64,000 nucleotides of DNA from Cyathus striatus (taxonomy: Eukaryota > Basidiomycota > Agaricomycetes > Agaricales > Nidulariaceae). The DNA lies in NCBI GenBank assembly GCA_025738555.1, contig JAOVFP010000021.1, positions 1,426,001 to 1,490,000 on the forward strand. The letters run 5' to 3'. The position numbers and the translations under genes were made by a program. Of the stretch, positions 20,025-31,825 are shown one piece after another; the stretch's first letter is position 1; every line of letters starts with the position of its first letter. The notes under the pieces are model-generated. The model searched no databases, was not told the DNA's origin, and saw only the letters and a program-made list of their open reading frames with translations.

Positions 20025-22926
20025 CTACTCAGTTTCCATCTCATTGACTGAAAGCCCAAATGCTGGCAAGTCATCATTTTCTTCTTCAATTACCATTCCT
20101 GCTACAAAGTTTTTGAACTTTGTATTGAATGTGCTAAGGGAAGCTGATTTTAATTTCATGGAGCCTTCTTCAAGCAAGTCATGAATTGGAGTAACACAAT
20201 TATTACCAGTCCGATTTGGTCTAAAGGTTAGCATATTCTCAGCCTCCACCCTGCTCGCAATTCACTGAACAAGGCGAGAGACATCAACATCAGAGTGGCC
20301 TTTGTTCTGATGGGGAAGGTTCAACTGATTTGCAATCTTCCGCTTTATTTCCTTGATGTATGTGATGGCCGCAGAAACATCACCAACCTGATCCCATGTT
20401 GTTTGTAAGCCTTTTACAACAATTAGCTCCTAAATACCTTGACGTAAGAAAGGATTAATTAGAGTAGATTAGAACAAATAACAAACCTTGACTTCTCGAA
20501 TCGTGTATTCCATATTCGCATCAGTAGCAATGTTGTGTCCTGGAATACCTGAAGGATTTACAATAAGTATATCCCGCATAATGTCTCTGGTGAAATAAGT
20601 ATGGTTATTCAATGTTTATTGCAGAATAGCGATGAAACATACGAAAGCTCTTGTGTCCATATGTACTTCAGGTTTTGGATCATAAAGAGCGTTTCTGTAC
20701 AATAATTGTTACTGCCAGCACCACGATATATCATTGCCAGGTGGGGTAAAATATCTTCAATGCGCCCAAAGTCTCCATCCTTTACAGAAGAAACAAGCTC
20801 CAAAAGATAGAGAGTATCTCGCATAAGGAGATGCAGGTTCCGATGGACTTTATCCTTTAAAGGGTTCACTTGGCCCTCACATACAACAGGGGGAGGTACA
20901 GCAGTGTTACCAGATGACGATACAAAGGTATCGGAATTGTCAGCGTCATCAGTATTTTGACCAGCAGAGAACAATGAGGGAAGTGGCATCAAGTACTCCT
21001 CAAGAAGCACTCCAGCCTTGTTGTGAAGGTCCTCAGGTGTTGGCTTTGACTTTGCATAAATTTCGATTGTGCTTCCATCTTCAGTGCAAATTTTCTTCCA
21101 AGCACTAAGAACAACCCCTTCGAGAATCTGGGTGAGAGTGGCATATAGTGTATGATAATCGGGCTTTTGCCCACCAAGACGAGTTTTCTCAAGAATCGCA
21201 AACCAGTATGTCAGTGAACCCTGCTGACTTAGTGTCCCTCGATGGATATGTAAGAGTGCCCATGCCAGATTGAGCGCGGCATGGAAAAGCCCCATGCCTA
21301 GTTGAAATACGAGCCGTCGATGATAACTGTTCAGATCATCTGCACGTAAGAGTTGACCAGAACGAATGCGAACATTAGTGAGCTGATCATTTATACTAAG
21401 AATACACCACTTTGATAGCTCTTCGGCTTTTTGCTCCAACATATTTAAGTACACCTCGTCGTGATAGAGGAGATTTCCTTTTGTTGATGCTTCTTCATGA
21501 GTAGATACTCGGATTGGGTAAAATTTGGTACGCTGGTCAGGAGGAAGTGGACGGCGTGCTTTATGTTTCAGCAGTGATTCTGACTGGTAGTATTGCTTGT
21601 CAAGTTTGTCGCAGTGTTTGAAGAGAGTTTTAATAATGTGTATTCGGAACTGATAAAACACGGAGTCAAGTTGTTCATCGGATAATGTAAGGTCTTTTGT
21701 GAAATCAAGACCACAATACATTGGGTTGCACATTCTGTCTAAAATTGGCTGCAGTTCCATGACTTCCCGTGTCGCATTTGGCAATTTGTATAAAATCCCA
21801 AGTGTGCCAGATGTCACCTTTCCTGGAGTAGATGACAAACCGCGCTGCTCAACATGAATTGATGTGCTGAGGTTCAAGTTATCATAGCAGAAAGCGTGAG
21901 GAGAAGCAGCCACATCTTTGGCAAGGCACATACACCCTGTCGCAAGGGCCCTTACATGGTTTAAGACCGACGGGTAGCATACACAAAGCCCGCAACAATG
22001 TATAGCATCAATAGTAGAGCGCGCGGAGCCAGTGGCCCACAGGTATAGCCCAAACTCGGCACTGAAACCAAGACAGCGACCAGAACGCTGGTAGAGGAGC
22101 TGACGCATAACCGAATTACAAACCTGTTGAGAATATATAAAAATGACGAATGGTACCATTGGACATGCAATACTTACCTGATCTGGCTTCTTCTTTATGT
22201 TCTCTTCTTCTTGCCGTTTTGTCTGCGCAGCGCAGCGTAATACACCCATCGTAAACGGCGCATCCTCGCTAAAGGTATCAGCTTCTCGATTTTCAATATA
22301 CTCTGGGGTAATTTCTCCTAAGCCTCTCAGCTTATACTTGTCACGAAGCATATCCATCTCTTCTCCAATCTTGTCTTCATATAGCCCGGCACCAGTAGGA
22401 CTCCTAAGCCACATTAACAACTTGTCTCGACCATATCCACTTGCGGCAACATTATCAAGGATGGAAAACAACTTCTTATTACTAGCTTTATACAGTTCTG
22501 TGCGATAGGCTCGAAATTCCACATTGTTTTCATCTAGAAGTGCTCCAACCACGTCAAAAGGACTAAGATACGCATCCTTGAGATATGGCAAAATCTCCGA
22601 GACCTTAGTAGCTAGAGATCTCCTAGCCGCTCGTGATTTGGCCTCAGCACTCGAAGCAGCATGACTAGATTAAAAAATAAGTTGTCAGTATGTGATAGAC
22701 CCAACTCAACTGGTCAAGCGTATCTAGTTTCAGCCAAAGGCTCCTGCACTGCGATCAAACTTCCTTCACCTCCAGCATTATCCAGCAAAGACCTCTCCCT
22801 GTTATCTGGAGCGTTTTCCGTAGCATTGGCCGAGTTGCTCGCGAGCCCTGATGGCATAGCATTTGTGCTAGCCTGGTTACGTTGGTTTTGGCGCGACTTG
22901 TTGGCTTTCTTGGTGTTACTAGGCAT
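20025..22926 (-). pseudogene. DUF6589-domain protein, candidate transposase
   Basis: Exons on the minus strand: start ATG 22924-22926 (MPSNTKKANKSRQNQRNQ, donor unresolved), then 22178-22664, 20643-22123, 20487-20586, 20025-20429. The central part carries features I know from the fungal DUF6589 family: FCYDNLNL, CILSINDQLTNVRIR, LVFQLGMGLFHAALNLAW, HRGTLSQQGSLTYWFA, KPDYHTLYATLTQILEG. Acidic residues in YDN and NDQLT are plausible metal ligands of an RNase-H-like transposase; that is inference. An in-frame TGA at 20262-20264 (QxIASRVEAENM) fits CGA to TGA. The phase between exons 1 and 2 does not close with an obvious donor, so a further break is possible. Sharing an element with the helicase suggests they act together. 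Confidence 0.75.
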
Positions 22927-23032
22927 TGCAGAGCTTTCTTAGAGATAGTAAGCAGTATTTTGAGTGAATAAGGAGGGAACAAGGGCAGGGAATTGGAGGG
23001 AGGACGAAGGGAGGAGGGAGCAGCGGGTTACG

Positions 23033-23151
23033 GTAAGAAACGCTATACTAAAACGTCAACGAGTTTAACCGGACCGTCTATCGACGAGATACCCCACGCC
23101 AGTCATGTGACGCCAGCGTGATCTCGTTTTAGACGGTTCGGCTTCCGGACT
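23033..23151 (-). repeat. Right terminal inverted repeat of the 5.9 kb element
   Basis: Reverse complement matches 17240-17367 with gaps. Followed directly by the second copy of ACCTACTGTCT at 23152-23162. Confidence 0.8.
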
Positions 23152-23162
23152 ACCTACTGTCT
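23152..23162. repeat. 11 bp target-site duplication, right copy
   Basis: Exact copy of 17229-17239. It lies 38 bp before the ATG of F-box gene A. Confidence 0.85.
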
Positions 23163-23200
23163 ACAAGAGCCAACATCTATCTAACTACCAGTTAGTGTTG

Positions 23201-24461
23201 ATGGCCACCGTTTGTCAAGTTCCTCTCATCCCTATAGAAATTGCGGAACTTATTATTGAAAAAGTCTCACTACTGGAGAAAGGCAGCATCCCCGCTCTCA
23301 AAGTCTGCGCTTTAACATGCAGAGACTTCTTGAACGCATCCCAACGACATATCTTCCACACAGTCCGTTTCTCATGTAATCCTGACGCAACATCATCAGT
23401 AGGCAGATATCTACACTTCCAGAACGCATTGACACTATCTCCGGAGCTTGCGCGTTATGCTCGCCTTGTTTTTATTAATGATGACTGCCAAGATCCTTTG
23501 ATCGTCACCCAATCCACACTTCCTGATATATTGTGTATGTTTCACAATTTGACAACATTCGAACTCGATTTCGAGAACGGAACCTACAACTGGAAAATGT
23601 TCTCAACTGACCTGAAACTCACCCTCGCGTCAATTTTCTTATCACCCGTCACAAGAAAACTTCATCTTGGATCCATCAAAGCGCTTCCCCCTGTTATCGC
23701 GAAGTGGATTGCATGCGTTCCAACCGTTGAACTTAGCTGGGTATTGTTTAACAGTCGCGATGATGATGAACTTGAAGACTTGCCAATTGGGCGAACGACG
23801 GAAACTTGCAATGTCAAACAATTGACCATACATGGTTTATTTGATATGATGTTTCAGCCGTTTCTGGATCATCTGTCATCGTCTCGATGCAAGTTGGAGA
23901 GGCTAACGTTGAAGTCCGGTTACGGGTTGCGCAAAGTCACAGCTGGCCAGAAGATTATGAAGATAACAAGGTCTTCGCTTACGGCCATTGAATGTATTTA
24001 TTATTCATCAGAGCTAGGTAAAGTTATAATCAAAGTATACATTGTGTTATGTATACTTACTACAGGTCATTACCATAGATGAACTTGACATCGGCATCCT
24101 TCATAATCTTCTATCTATCAAGATGCAAGCATACCTCGGAGGAAACAGACCTCTTCAACACGTTTACAAGATTCTTTCCAAGGCAAAGGAAGGGAATAAA
24201 ATACAGGAGATCACAATAGAAATTAAAACCGACAGTTACACCGACTTCGCAAATCGCAATCTGGGTGACTGGGAACGCGTGGATATATTATTGACAGGAG
24301 AGATGTTCTCGCAGGTGCAGAAGGTGTATATCGCCTTCCCGCCTTATATGGTTGCATGCTCGGAACAGGACATAAAAGATATGAGACTACTTTTGCAGTC
24401 ATATTTTCCAAGAATGCACGGAAAGGTTATTCTGCTATTACATAAATCGTCAAATTTTTGA
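23201..24461 (+). CDS. F-box-type protein A
   Basis: Two exons, 23201-24017 and 24079-24461, phase 1 junction, 399 aa. The N-terminus PLIPIEIAELIIEKVSLL...VCALTCRDFLNASQRHIFHTV matches the fungal F-box-like pattern (P.EI.E.II...L..C.LTCR.F....R..IF). The rest is leucine-rich with LRR-like spacing (LTTFELDF, KLHLGSIKALP, LKRLTLKSG-type) but no strict repeats. Expected role: substrate adaptor of an SCF ubiquitin ligase. Architecture and intron position match genes B, C and D. The 5.9 kb transposon ends 49 bp upstream of the ATG, so its original promoter has been displaced. I chose the acceptor ACCATAG at 24078 because it keeps frame and matches the paralogues. Confidence 0.75.
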
Positions 24462-24631
24462 ATTCGTGGATTTCCACTTTGTACTCCACACTTTAAGTAC
24501 TATGATGTACCCACCAGTAATAAACAGACGTATTAACAAAACCAGATTTCCCCTCTTAGATGGACCCGAACAGCACTGGTCAATATCAATGATAATAACC
24601 AAGACTCATATACTGTATGGCCATTTACACA

Positions 24632-25923
24632 CTAATCGTACTTGAAGATAAAGGTAAAAACCCCACCCCCAACTGTACTAGTAGTATCATACAACCGCCC
24701 ATTTCCTTTCCGTAGTAACATTGGAAGAGCATTGTCTATCTCTACCTTTTTAGCCTTAACATTCAATGATTCATGATTCATCATCATATCCACCATTGCC
24801 ACCTCACTCACTTGAAAGTCGAAGGTAATCGTCTGCAATCTCGCGAATTCTGGCCCTAATAGCAAGATATCCAAATCTGTCCAACTGGACGTATTAGACT
24901 CTGATAGCGTGGTACATGCAAACCCCAGGGATAATTCTCGTATTTCGTTTTGTTGGCGTACTTTGGATAGAATCCGTTGAGCTGTATTTACGGAGTTCGG
25001 TGTGCTGAACAGCTTCATGTCGAAAATTTGAAGATGGGGTAGTGCGCCAATGTCAAGCCTTGAAATTACATCTTTTGACTCCACTAGAACACACACATCA
25101 GCTCGGTTTAATGCACTTGCTTCAGTAAAATGTTACCTGCAGTGGCATAAGCGAAATACAAATAGAGTGTAGTCAAGGAGCAGTAATGTTTATTTATCAT
25201 CTTCAAACCAATATCGAAAGTGTCATCATTTCCATTCCAATCTGCGACAATGAGTGATAACGTCACTAGAGTGTAATTGAGGGATAACAGGTCCTTCACG
25301 AAAGTTTGCGAATTGCGCATTGATATGCAAGCCAACTTCAAATTTTTAAGTGGCATAATATCCTGGGGCCTCGAAACCAACAATTTCCTCGGGAAAGATG
25401 AGTCTTCTTGAGTTTCAAAACTAGGGGATATGAGATCCACAGCTTCTATGTTCATAATAAAATTTGATAGTTCCCGTGGAAGATTATGAACGTCGGCAAG
25501 GCACAATTTTCGAATCTTCAAAGATAAGATAGTGTGCCTTAAGCCATTTGACAGATCGTTCCAATCATCGTCATCAAGCCTCAGCCCGAATGAGTCTAGA
25601 TTTTTAAATGTACGAATCATGCCAGGAAGAGAGGGGGGCGTAACCAAGCGTGGTTTCTGGACGAATTTTTCATCAATAAATAATTCACGGACATACTGCG
25701 CAAGTTCAGGAGACGACTCCAGCGCATCCAGAAGTTGTTGATATATCTTCATCCCCGATGCAGAATGACAAAGGCGAACTACACGAAATAGATGTCTCCT
25801 CGCTCGACCAAGAAAACTGCGGCATGTTAAGGCGTAAGCTCGAAGGGTATCGAAGCTATCCCATTCATCGATAATCAGCTCAGCAATATCAAGTGGTATC
25901 CGAGGAGATGGAGTTAAAGCCAT
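24632..25923 (-). CDS. F-box-type protein B
   Basis: Two exons on the minus strand, 25137-25923 and 24632-25083, 52-53 nt intron in phase 1, 412 aa. It begins MALTPSPRIPLDIAELIIDEWD, then LRAYALTCRSFLGRARRHLFRVV, an F-box-like domain at residues ~9-50. The C-terminal half has leucine-rich segments (LPHLQIFDMKLFSTP, IRELSLGFACTTLS, WTDLDILLLGPEFARLQ) likely to bind substrates. It is a close tandem duplicate of gene C in the same orientation, including promoter sequence. No breaks seen, so it is likely expressed. Start set at the ATG shared with gene C. Confidence 0.75.
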
Positions 25924-25961
25924 TGTGGCTCCAAATAAAGCAACAGTTAACCAGGTTCAGA

Positions 25962-25972
25962 CGTGTATATAT
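25962..25972 (-). promoter_or_regulatory. TATA-box candidate of F-box gene B
   Basis: Minus-strand ATATATAC about 40-50 bp before the ATG, preceded by CAGCTTAAAGGTGCGAT. Gene C has the same arrangement (CAGCTTAAAGGTACGATGTATAAA), so the core promoter was copied with the gene. Confidence 0.45.
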
Positions 25973-26554
25973 CGCACCTTTAAGCTGGTTGAGAGGATGT
26001 GAGAACTATATGTGTAGGAATTGGAGGTGAGAGCACGTTCTTGCACGCACTCTGTTTATATGCCAGCGCCCTTCGGTGCCAAGTAAACACACCTTAGGCC
26101 CGGGTGTTGCCCGGGTGCCCAGGCGCTAAGTTCTATGCACAACAATAACAAACAGTTACACCGAAGCCTGAGAGCACCTACGTCCTCGTACTTAGAAATT
26201 ATGATTCTTGGGATATACATTGATACAGTGACCGTATTAGGCTGCTTGGGACAGTGACAGGATTAGATTTTTAAACGGAATCAGTGAAAGTGTGCTTCAT
26301 ACCACACTTGTGAGTACTTCAATCGTCAACGCGTCACTGTTTACTATGAAGTGTTATGTCTAGTCGTGGTATGGAATCTGAAGGTATAAGTGAACGATCA
26401 GTGTACTAAGCTCCGAGTGGTTTGAACATCACACTGTATTTCCTCCGCAGAGGGCCCTACAAACTCAAGCGAGGTTAAACAACAAGCACTTCGATCATAA
26501 CAAAGAGTCAAGCTTCAAGACTCATATAAGTACTGTATGTACATCTACTATACA
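25973..26554. other. Spacer between F-box genes B and C, with a GC-rich hairpin
   Basis: No gene seen. At about 26092-26131 a GC-rich imperfect palindrome (ttaggcccgggtgttgcccg, then ggtgcccaggcgctaag) could be a small fold-back element. No clear target duplication. Confidence 0.35.
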
Positions 26555-27876
26555 TTAATCATACTTGAATATAAAGGTAAAACCCACAGCCGTACTATGA
26601 TACACCTGCCCATTTCCTTTCCGTCGTAACATAGGAAGAATATTGTCTATCTTTAACTTTCTACCCTCGACATCGAATGGTTCATCGTTCAAGGGTTCAT
26701 CATTCATTGACATTTCCATCATTGTCGCCTCACTCGCTTCAAAGTCAAAGGTAATCATCTGCAACCTCTCGAAGGTCGGCCCTGAGAGCAAGATGTCCAA
26801 GTCTGTCCAGCTGGACGTATTGGGGTCTGATAGCGTGGTACATACAAGCCCTAGGGTTAATTCCCGTATTTCGTTTTGTTGTCGTACATTGGATAGAATC
26901 CGTTGAGCTGTATTTACAGAGTTTGGTGTGTTGAACAAATTCATCTCGAGGATCTGAAGATGAGATAGTACACCCATGTCAAGCCTCGAAACTACATCTT
27001 TCGACTCCACTAGAACATACAAATTAGCCCGGTTTATTGCACTCGCTTTAGTAAAATGTTACCTGCAGAGGCAGTGCTGAAATTTAGCTTGAGTGTAGTC
27101 AAGGTCCTGTGATGTTTATTTATCAGGTTCAAACCGATATCAAAAGTGTCATCATCATCATCATCCCCATTCCAACCGGCAATAGCGAGTGATAACGTCA
27201 CTAGAGTGTAATTGAGGGATAACAGGTCCTTGACGAGAGTTTGCGAATAACGCATTAATATGCGAGATAAGGCCAAACTCCTAAGGGGCAAAATATCCTG
27301 GGGCCCCGAAAGTAACAATTTCGTTGGGAAGAATGAGTCTTCTTGAGTTCCAAATTTAGTGATTGTTAGTGCCACATCCTCTATGTTCACATCTTCTATG
27401 TTCATAATATAACTTGATAATGTCCGCGGAAGATTATGAACGTTGGCAAGGAACAATTTTCGAATCCCCAAAGATAAGATAGTCGCAAAAGAGTCCTTAA
27501 AATCATTTGTCAGATCGTTCCAATCATCGCGATTACACCCCAGCCTAAATGACTTTAGATTTTTAAATTTACGAATCATGCCAGGAAGAGAGGGGTGCGC
27601 GACAAAGCATGGTTCCCCGGTAGATCCTTCATGGATAGTTAGTTCACGGACATACTGCGCAATTTCAGGAGACGACTCCAGCACATCCAGAAGCTGTTGA
27701 TATTTATTCATCCCCCAATGAAAAAGGAAAACTACACGAAAAATATGGCTCCTCGCCCGGCCAAGAAAACTGCGACATGTTAAAGCGTAAGCTCGGAGGG
27801 TGCTGAAGTTATCCCATTGATCGATAATCAGCTCAGCAATATCAAGAGGTATCCGAGGAGATGGAGTTAAAGCCAT
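26555..27876 (-). CDS. F-box-type protein C
   Basis: Two exons, 27063-27876 and 26555-27009, phase 1 intron, 422 aa. The first 50 residues (MALTPSPRIPLDIAELIIDQ...LTCRSFLGRARSHIFRVV) are nearly those of gene B, as is the second exon (VESKDVVSRLDMGVLSHLQI). It differs by short insertions such as a duplicated NIEDV and an Asp run (GDDDDDDTFDIG). Intact frame. Together with B it forms a recent tandem pair in an expanding family. Role as for other F-box adaptors. The ATG at 27876 is chosen by alignment with gene B; an upstream in-frame start at 27903 would add nine residues. Confidence 0.75.
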
Positions 27877-28429
27877 TGCTCTGCAAAATACTAAGAGATA
27901 CATTAACCAACTTGAGCCTTGTACACGTGTTTATACATCGTACCTTTAAGCTGGTCGAGAGGAAATGAAAGCTGTATGTAGGTATATATTCATGTGTGCG
28001 CTCGGTTTATATACACAGTACTACCCCGCGTGATTACGTACGCCCATAGGTGCCCACCTTCACCACCTTCTATCCACAGCCATAACCGATACACTGCAAT
28101 GAATCGTTCTAGCACTACATTCGAGTCGTGCTGCTTTAAAGGAAGACATTTAGTCAGAAAAAGTAGCCCATAAAATTCTGCCAGGGGTCTGCTATAGAAA
28201 CCAGTTACAACGATCACGTCGTAAAACGAAATTATTACCTTCTCGTACACTCTGCAACATATTTCGTAAAAGCAATAAAATCTGGGGAACGGTCGGGATA
28301 GCACTGATACCTTGATATACATGTAAAATCGTCGTGTTTCGAGATTATGATTTCCGCTGTTAGGAATGACACAATTAGCTTTTAAACCGAACCAGTCTGG
28401 GGTGAGAATCATACCGCGCTTGTGGGTCG
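27877..28429. other. Spacer between F-box genes C and D
   Basis: Contains the gene C promoter region with TATAAA near 27930 (minus strand, about 55 bp before the ATG). Nothing else recognised. Confidence 0.4.
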
Positions 28430-29663
28430 TCACCGTATACTGTGAAGTGTAACCTGTAGAAGGCCTTTCTCATACAACCTAGGAAGAGATCTCTCTATGA
28501 ACGACATTACCACATCGGCATATTCCCGTGGTACAATCCCAGGGACCAGCTTCGTATCAATAATCGGCGCATCGGTAACGCAAACTTCTAGCAGCTGCGC
28601 AAACTGCGGCTCGGTCAACAGTTTATCAATCCCTTCCCACTTGAACCATTCATATTTCAAAATGTCAGAAAAGTCGGAAAACGACAGTTGAATGGTTATT
28701 TCGCGTATATCGTTATTGAACCGCGCTGTTTCAAGGACTTCTTCGGCGATGCAAAAGGGGTAGTCTGAGGTATCTAGGTCTGCGAGTACGGTGATGGTTT
28801 TGAGACGCGGGACAGCTCCAATGTCTAGTCTTGGTATGAAATCTTACGGGGGATCAGTATACTTGTTAAAATGTCGAGCTATAGTACCTACATTCTTCTG
28901 CTGAGGGTCCTGCAAACTCGATCGAGGTTAAAGAGGGTTTCCAGCCCATAATCTTCTGGGCTATCGGGAGGTTATTCGCGTGATACAACTTGACAATCAG
29001 TTTCTTCAATACGCATTGCGGCGATAACAAAGCGTCCATGATAGATTTCATGTTATGTTGATTCCCATCGCAACATATGGTTAGCATGCGATTGTTGGCC
29101 CTCGTAATCAGGGTAAGCTGCTCCGGGTTCTTTCCACTATTACAAGTACAACCTTGAATAACGACCGTCGAGGCACCCGCAAACCATTCTGCGAAGATCG
29201 TCGGAACGGAGTTGATATGATAAAGCGAAAGACTCCTGATCGAAGGAGAAAAACAGATCCCCGTCAAAGCGTGTTTCAAACTGGACGAAAAAACATTCCA
29301 GTTCAAATTTCCACACGACACTCCCAGTCCGAAATCTATAACGTTTTTAAGCATGCTAAGCACAGTAGGTAAATGGCGATGTCCAATCGTGTGCCATGTT
29401 CTATCGCTGTTGGACTCTTGTAAGCGAAATACCCGAACGTGAAGTCCAAGTTCCGGAGTCGACATTAGTGCATCGAAGAACAATTGCAGCCGTGACATTC
29501 GTTCGGATTTGAACTTGACAGTGTGGAATATGTGATACTGAGACTGCTTCACGAAGCTACGACATGTCAAAGCGCAGGCTCGGAGGGAGGGAATTGCACC
29601 GCACTGCAGTGAAGATACGCTATCCAATATAAGGTCGGTGATTTCTTGAGGTACCTGCGTCAT
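28430..29663 (-). CDS. F-box-type protein D
   Basis: Two exons, 28892-29663 and 28430-28842, phase 1 junction (donor T|GTAGGT, acceptor CGTAAG), 394 aa. Starts MTQVPQEITDLILDSVSSL, then LRACALTCRSFVKQSQYHIFHTVKF, an F-box-like domain closest to gene A in pattern. The C-terminal exon has FIPRLDIGAVPRLKTITVL and ends LPRLYEKGLLQVTLHSIR. The acidic/aromatic stretch KYEWFKWEGIDKLLTEPQF is shared in outline with pseudogene E (DVTDWDGFDELLSEPRF). Frame intact. Start placed by analogy with A-C; an upstream in-frame ATG at 29723 adds 20 residues. Confidence 0.72.
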
Positions 29664-30996
29664 TGAGGGCGAGAAACTACTGTATTGGACTGAAATCAAT
29701 GTCCTTATGCGTAGGATTGTCATCCCTCACCTTTGACGATGACGAAACTGTGGAGTTCAGCCTCTTGAAGATAGTGGGCGAAAGTGCTGTGTAGTGGGAG
29801 AAGATAAATGAGAAGCAAACTGTCAAGCGCACCACGGGTTCCCAGGTCCAACCTGAGTCCCAAAGCAATCCGATACCCAAAGAGTTTAGCCCAACTCTAT
29901 TTCTTTTAAAAGTTCGGCATTTACCGCCTACGTACGAGCTTAGTCGTGACTCGTGTTTTTCTTTTCCTCATAATCCTAGACTGCAAAGGAGATTGTTACT
30001 GCCTTTAGATTGGTCTTCTGCAGTGCAGAATCGTTTATAGTTTCGCTAATGCGTATAGGATCCCGAGAATTGCATTCAAGCACCACTCTAAGCCCACGGG
30101 CTTTTCCTCTTTCCTTTATAAGGAACGACGATCTTTATTTTGAGACCATCAGAATCCTTCAGAATAGTAAGGCTAGATTTGTCGTAACACGAGATTGCTC
30201 GGTCGCGTTAGTTGTAACATGTAAATATACTTACTTATCCGAAGTAAGCCCAGTGTGACAGCACAGGAAGATAGGAAGAGACTCGTGTATGATTCAGTTG
30301 ATTGTATACACCGTATTGCTCAGCGATAGATAGAGCCACAGAATGTATAGGCCCCGACAGCAGAATCAGATAAGCCTAGACGCTACCAAGATAAATCGAG
30401 GTCTCTGGTGAAGTGTTCAACAGCCTACAGGTTCCGGAACGTTCCCGTAGTGATCGCGCCTCAAATGAGTTTATTAATATATTATTATACTGTGATGACA
30501 TACCTGCGTTGACAAAGAAAACATGCAAGTGTTGTCGAGACGTTCGAGTCCGACATAGGCGTTCTAGAACGAAACGAAATTTTGGAAAGGATGGTGTCGA
30601 ACGTAACCTTAAAGTACGATAGAAGCTTCGAAGTTCCGTGGTGAGAACAATGGATAGTTCAATGGGTAGTTTGACGAGGGGGAAGCGTGAAGGAAATGAT
30701 AATCAAGTTAATTCTTGAGGTCGAGTAGGGGAAATAAGGATGCTGCTAGGAGGTGGGTAGAGGCAGGATAGTACTTGATAAGTTATACTGAAGTACTGAA
30801 GGTCGGACGGAAGTGGAGTCTTTCAGACGCGTCATACGACTCATACGTGTAAACAAATGGAATGGATGAATTATGACGTAGACTTACATAATACCTTTCC
30901 GAAAGTGGTCAGTTCAAATTAAACAGAGAATTCCGGCCCCCGGGAATTTTTCTGGACTGCACAACCCATTGCACATCCAGAACGGCTCAATAACTA
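29664..30996. other. Intergenic, no gene seen
   Basis: About 1.3 kb without a spliceable coding chain. Short frames (for example 30010-30258 and 30413-30622) lack coding character. Confidence 0.4.
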
Positions 30997-31082
30997 CCTT
31001 CGATAGCTCAGTTGGAAGAGCGTGGGACTGTAATTGTTAACTGTATATCCCGAGGCCACTAGTTCGATCCTGGTTCGAAGGA
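30997..31082 (+). tRNA. tRNA-Tyr (anticodon GTA), 13 nt intron
   Basis: Acceptor CCTTCGA/TCGAAGG, D arm AGCTCAGTTGGAAGAGC, anticodon stem TGGGA/TCCCG with loop CT-GTA-A, a 13 nt intron (TTGTTAACTGTAT) 3' of position 37, T arm ACTAG-TTCGATC-CTGGT with a G-U pair, discriminator A. Spliced length 73 nt. Nuclear tRNA-Tyr genes of fungi usually carry such an intron. Confidence 0.92.
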
Positions 31083-31719
31083 ATAATACGATAGCCGGTA
31101 CCTTTTTGCCTGCTTGCATGAAGGAATTCAGTATTTCAGTATTATTTACGCCCGGCGGGACTACATTAAGGCGTCATAATAATTAACAATCTGCTTGCAC
31201 AGAATCGCGCAGTTACCGAAGCTCTCCATTACTCTCTCTTTAAGAGTTTACTCTTACGGTCCCCAATCCTTTTCTTTACGTCCAAGCAAGAGCTAAGTAG
31301 TCCAAGATCGGTAATAACACACTATACTATTTTTCCTTTATAAAAACCTGTAGGCAGTTTCTAGCTTATAGACATGACTAGTGAATTGATCCACCACTCA
31401 CTAGCAGATTTAAAATCGACACTCTCGTCCTAATTTTCTTTTATCAATGTCTACCTCGTCTTTCACCATCTCTGAGTCGCTCTAATACACCCAAATTTCC
31501 GGCAGATCAAGTCTGGAAGGATTATTCTTTAAAACTTATCTTCGCGTTACGTGCTCCAACAGCTCAACGGCCTTATAGCACCCAGAAGAACGGAGTCGCA
31601 TTTTATTGCTTTGTTTAAACGTCAACTTTTCCTTCACCCTTACAAATCATGCCCACGCCATTCCACTTAGTCTAAATTGCTTAGGTCCTACACAACAGAA
31701 CAATCCCCTGTAATCACAA
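31083..31719. other. Intergenic between tRNA-Tyr and tRNA-Arg
   Basis: No gene or repeat recognised. Confidence 0.4.
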
Positions 31720-31825
31720 GCCCCCGTTGTCTAATGGTTATGACGTCAGACTTCTATATCTTTCAATTACAGAAAGTAACAGAAAACATATCTGGAGGTT
31801 GCGAGTTCGAGTCTCGCCGGGGGTT
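31720..31825 (+). tRNA. tRNA-Arg (anticodon TCT), 33 nt intron
   Basis: Acceptor GCCCCCG/CGGGGGT (terminal G-U), D arm GTCTAATGGTTATGAC, anticodon stem TCAGA/TCTGG with loop CT-TCT-A, intron 31757-31789, T arm GCGAG-TTCGAGT-CTCGC. Spliced length 73 nt. The exact first base is uncertain by one because the outermost pair is G-U. Confidence 0.88.

Larger units (their letters stand above)
17240..23151. mobile_element. 5.9 kb DNA transposon: RecQ-like helicase plus DUF6589
   Basis: A complete element. Its ends are inverted repeats of about 128 bp (17240-17367) and 119 bp (23033-23151). They share AACGAGATCACGCT (17270-17283 and 23115-23128 rc), AAACTCGTTGA, and TAGCGTTTCTTAC (17355-17367 and 23033-23045 rc), and start AGACCGGAGG / AGTCCGGAAG. 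An 11 bp exact target duplication flanks it. It carries a helicase gene (plus) and a DUF6589 gene (minus) that converge with 24 bp between stops. RecQ-type helicases are known from Academ-like elements in fungi, but those make 3-4 bp duplications, so this one does not fit easily. Both genes have CGA-to-TGA nonsense changes, so this copy is probably dead although its ends are intact. Confidence 0.88.
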
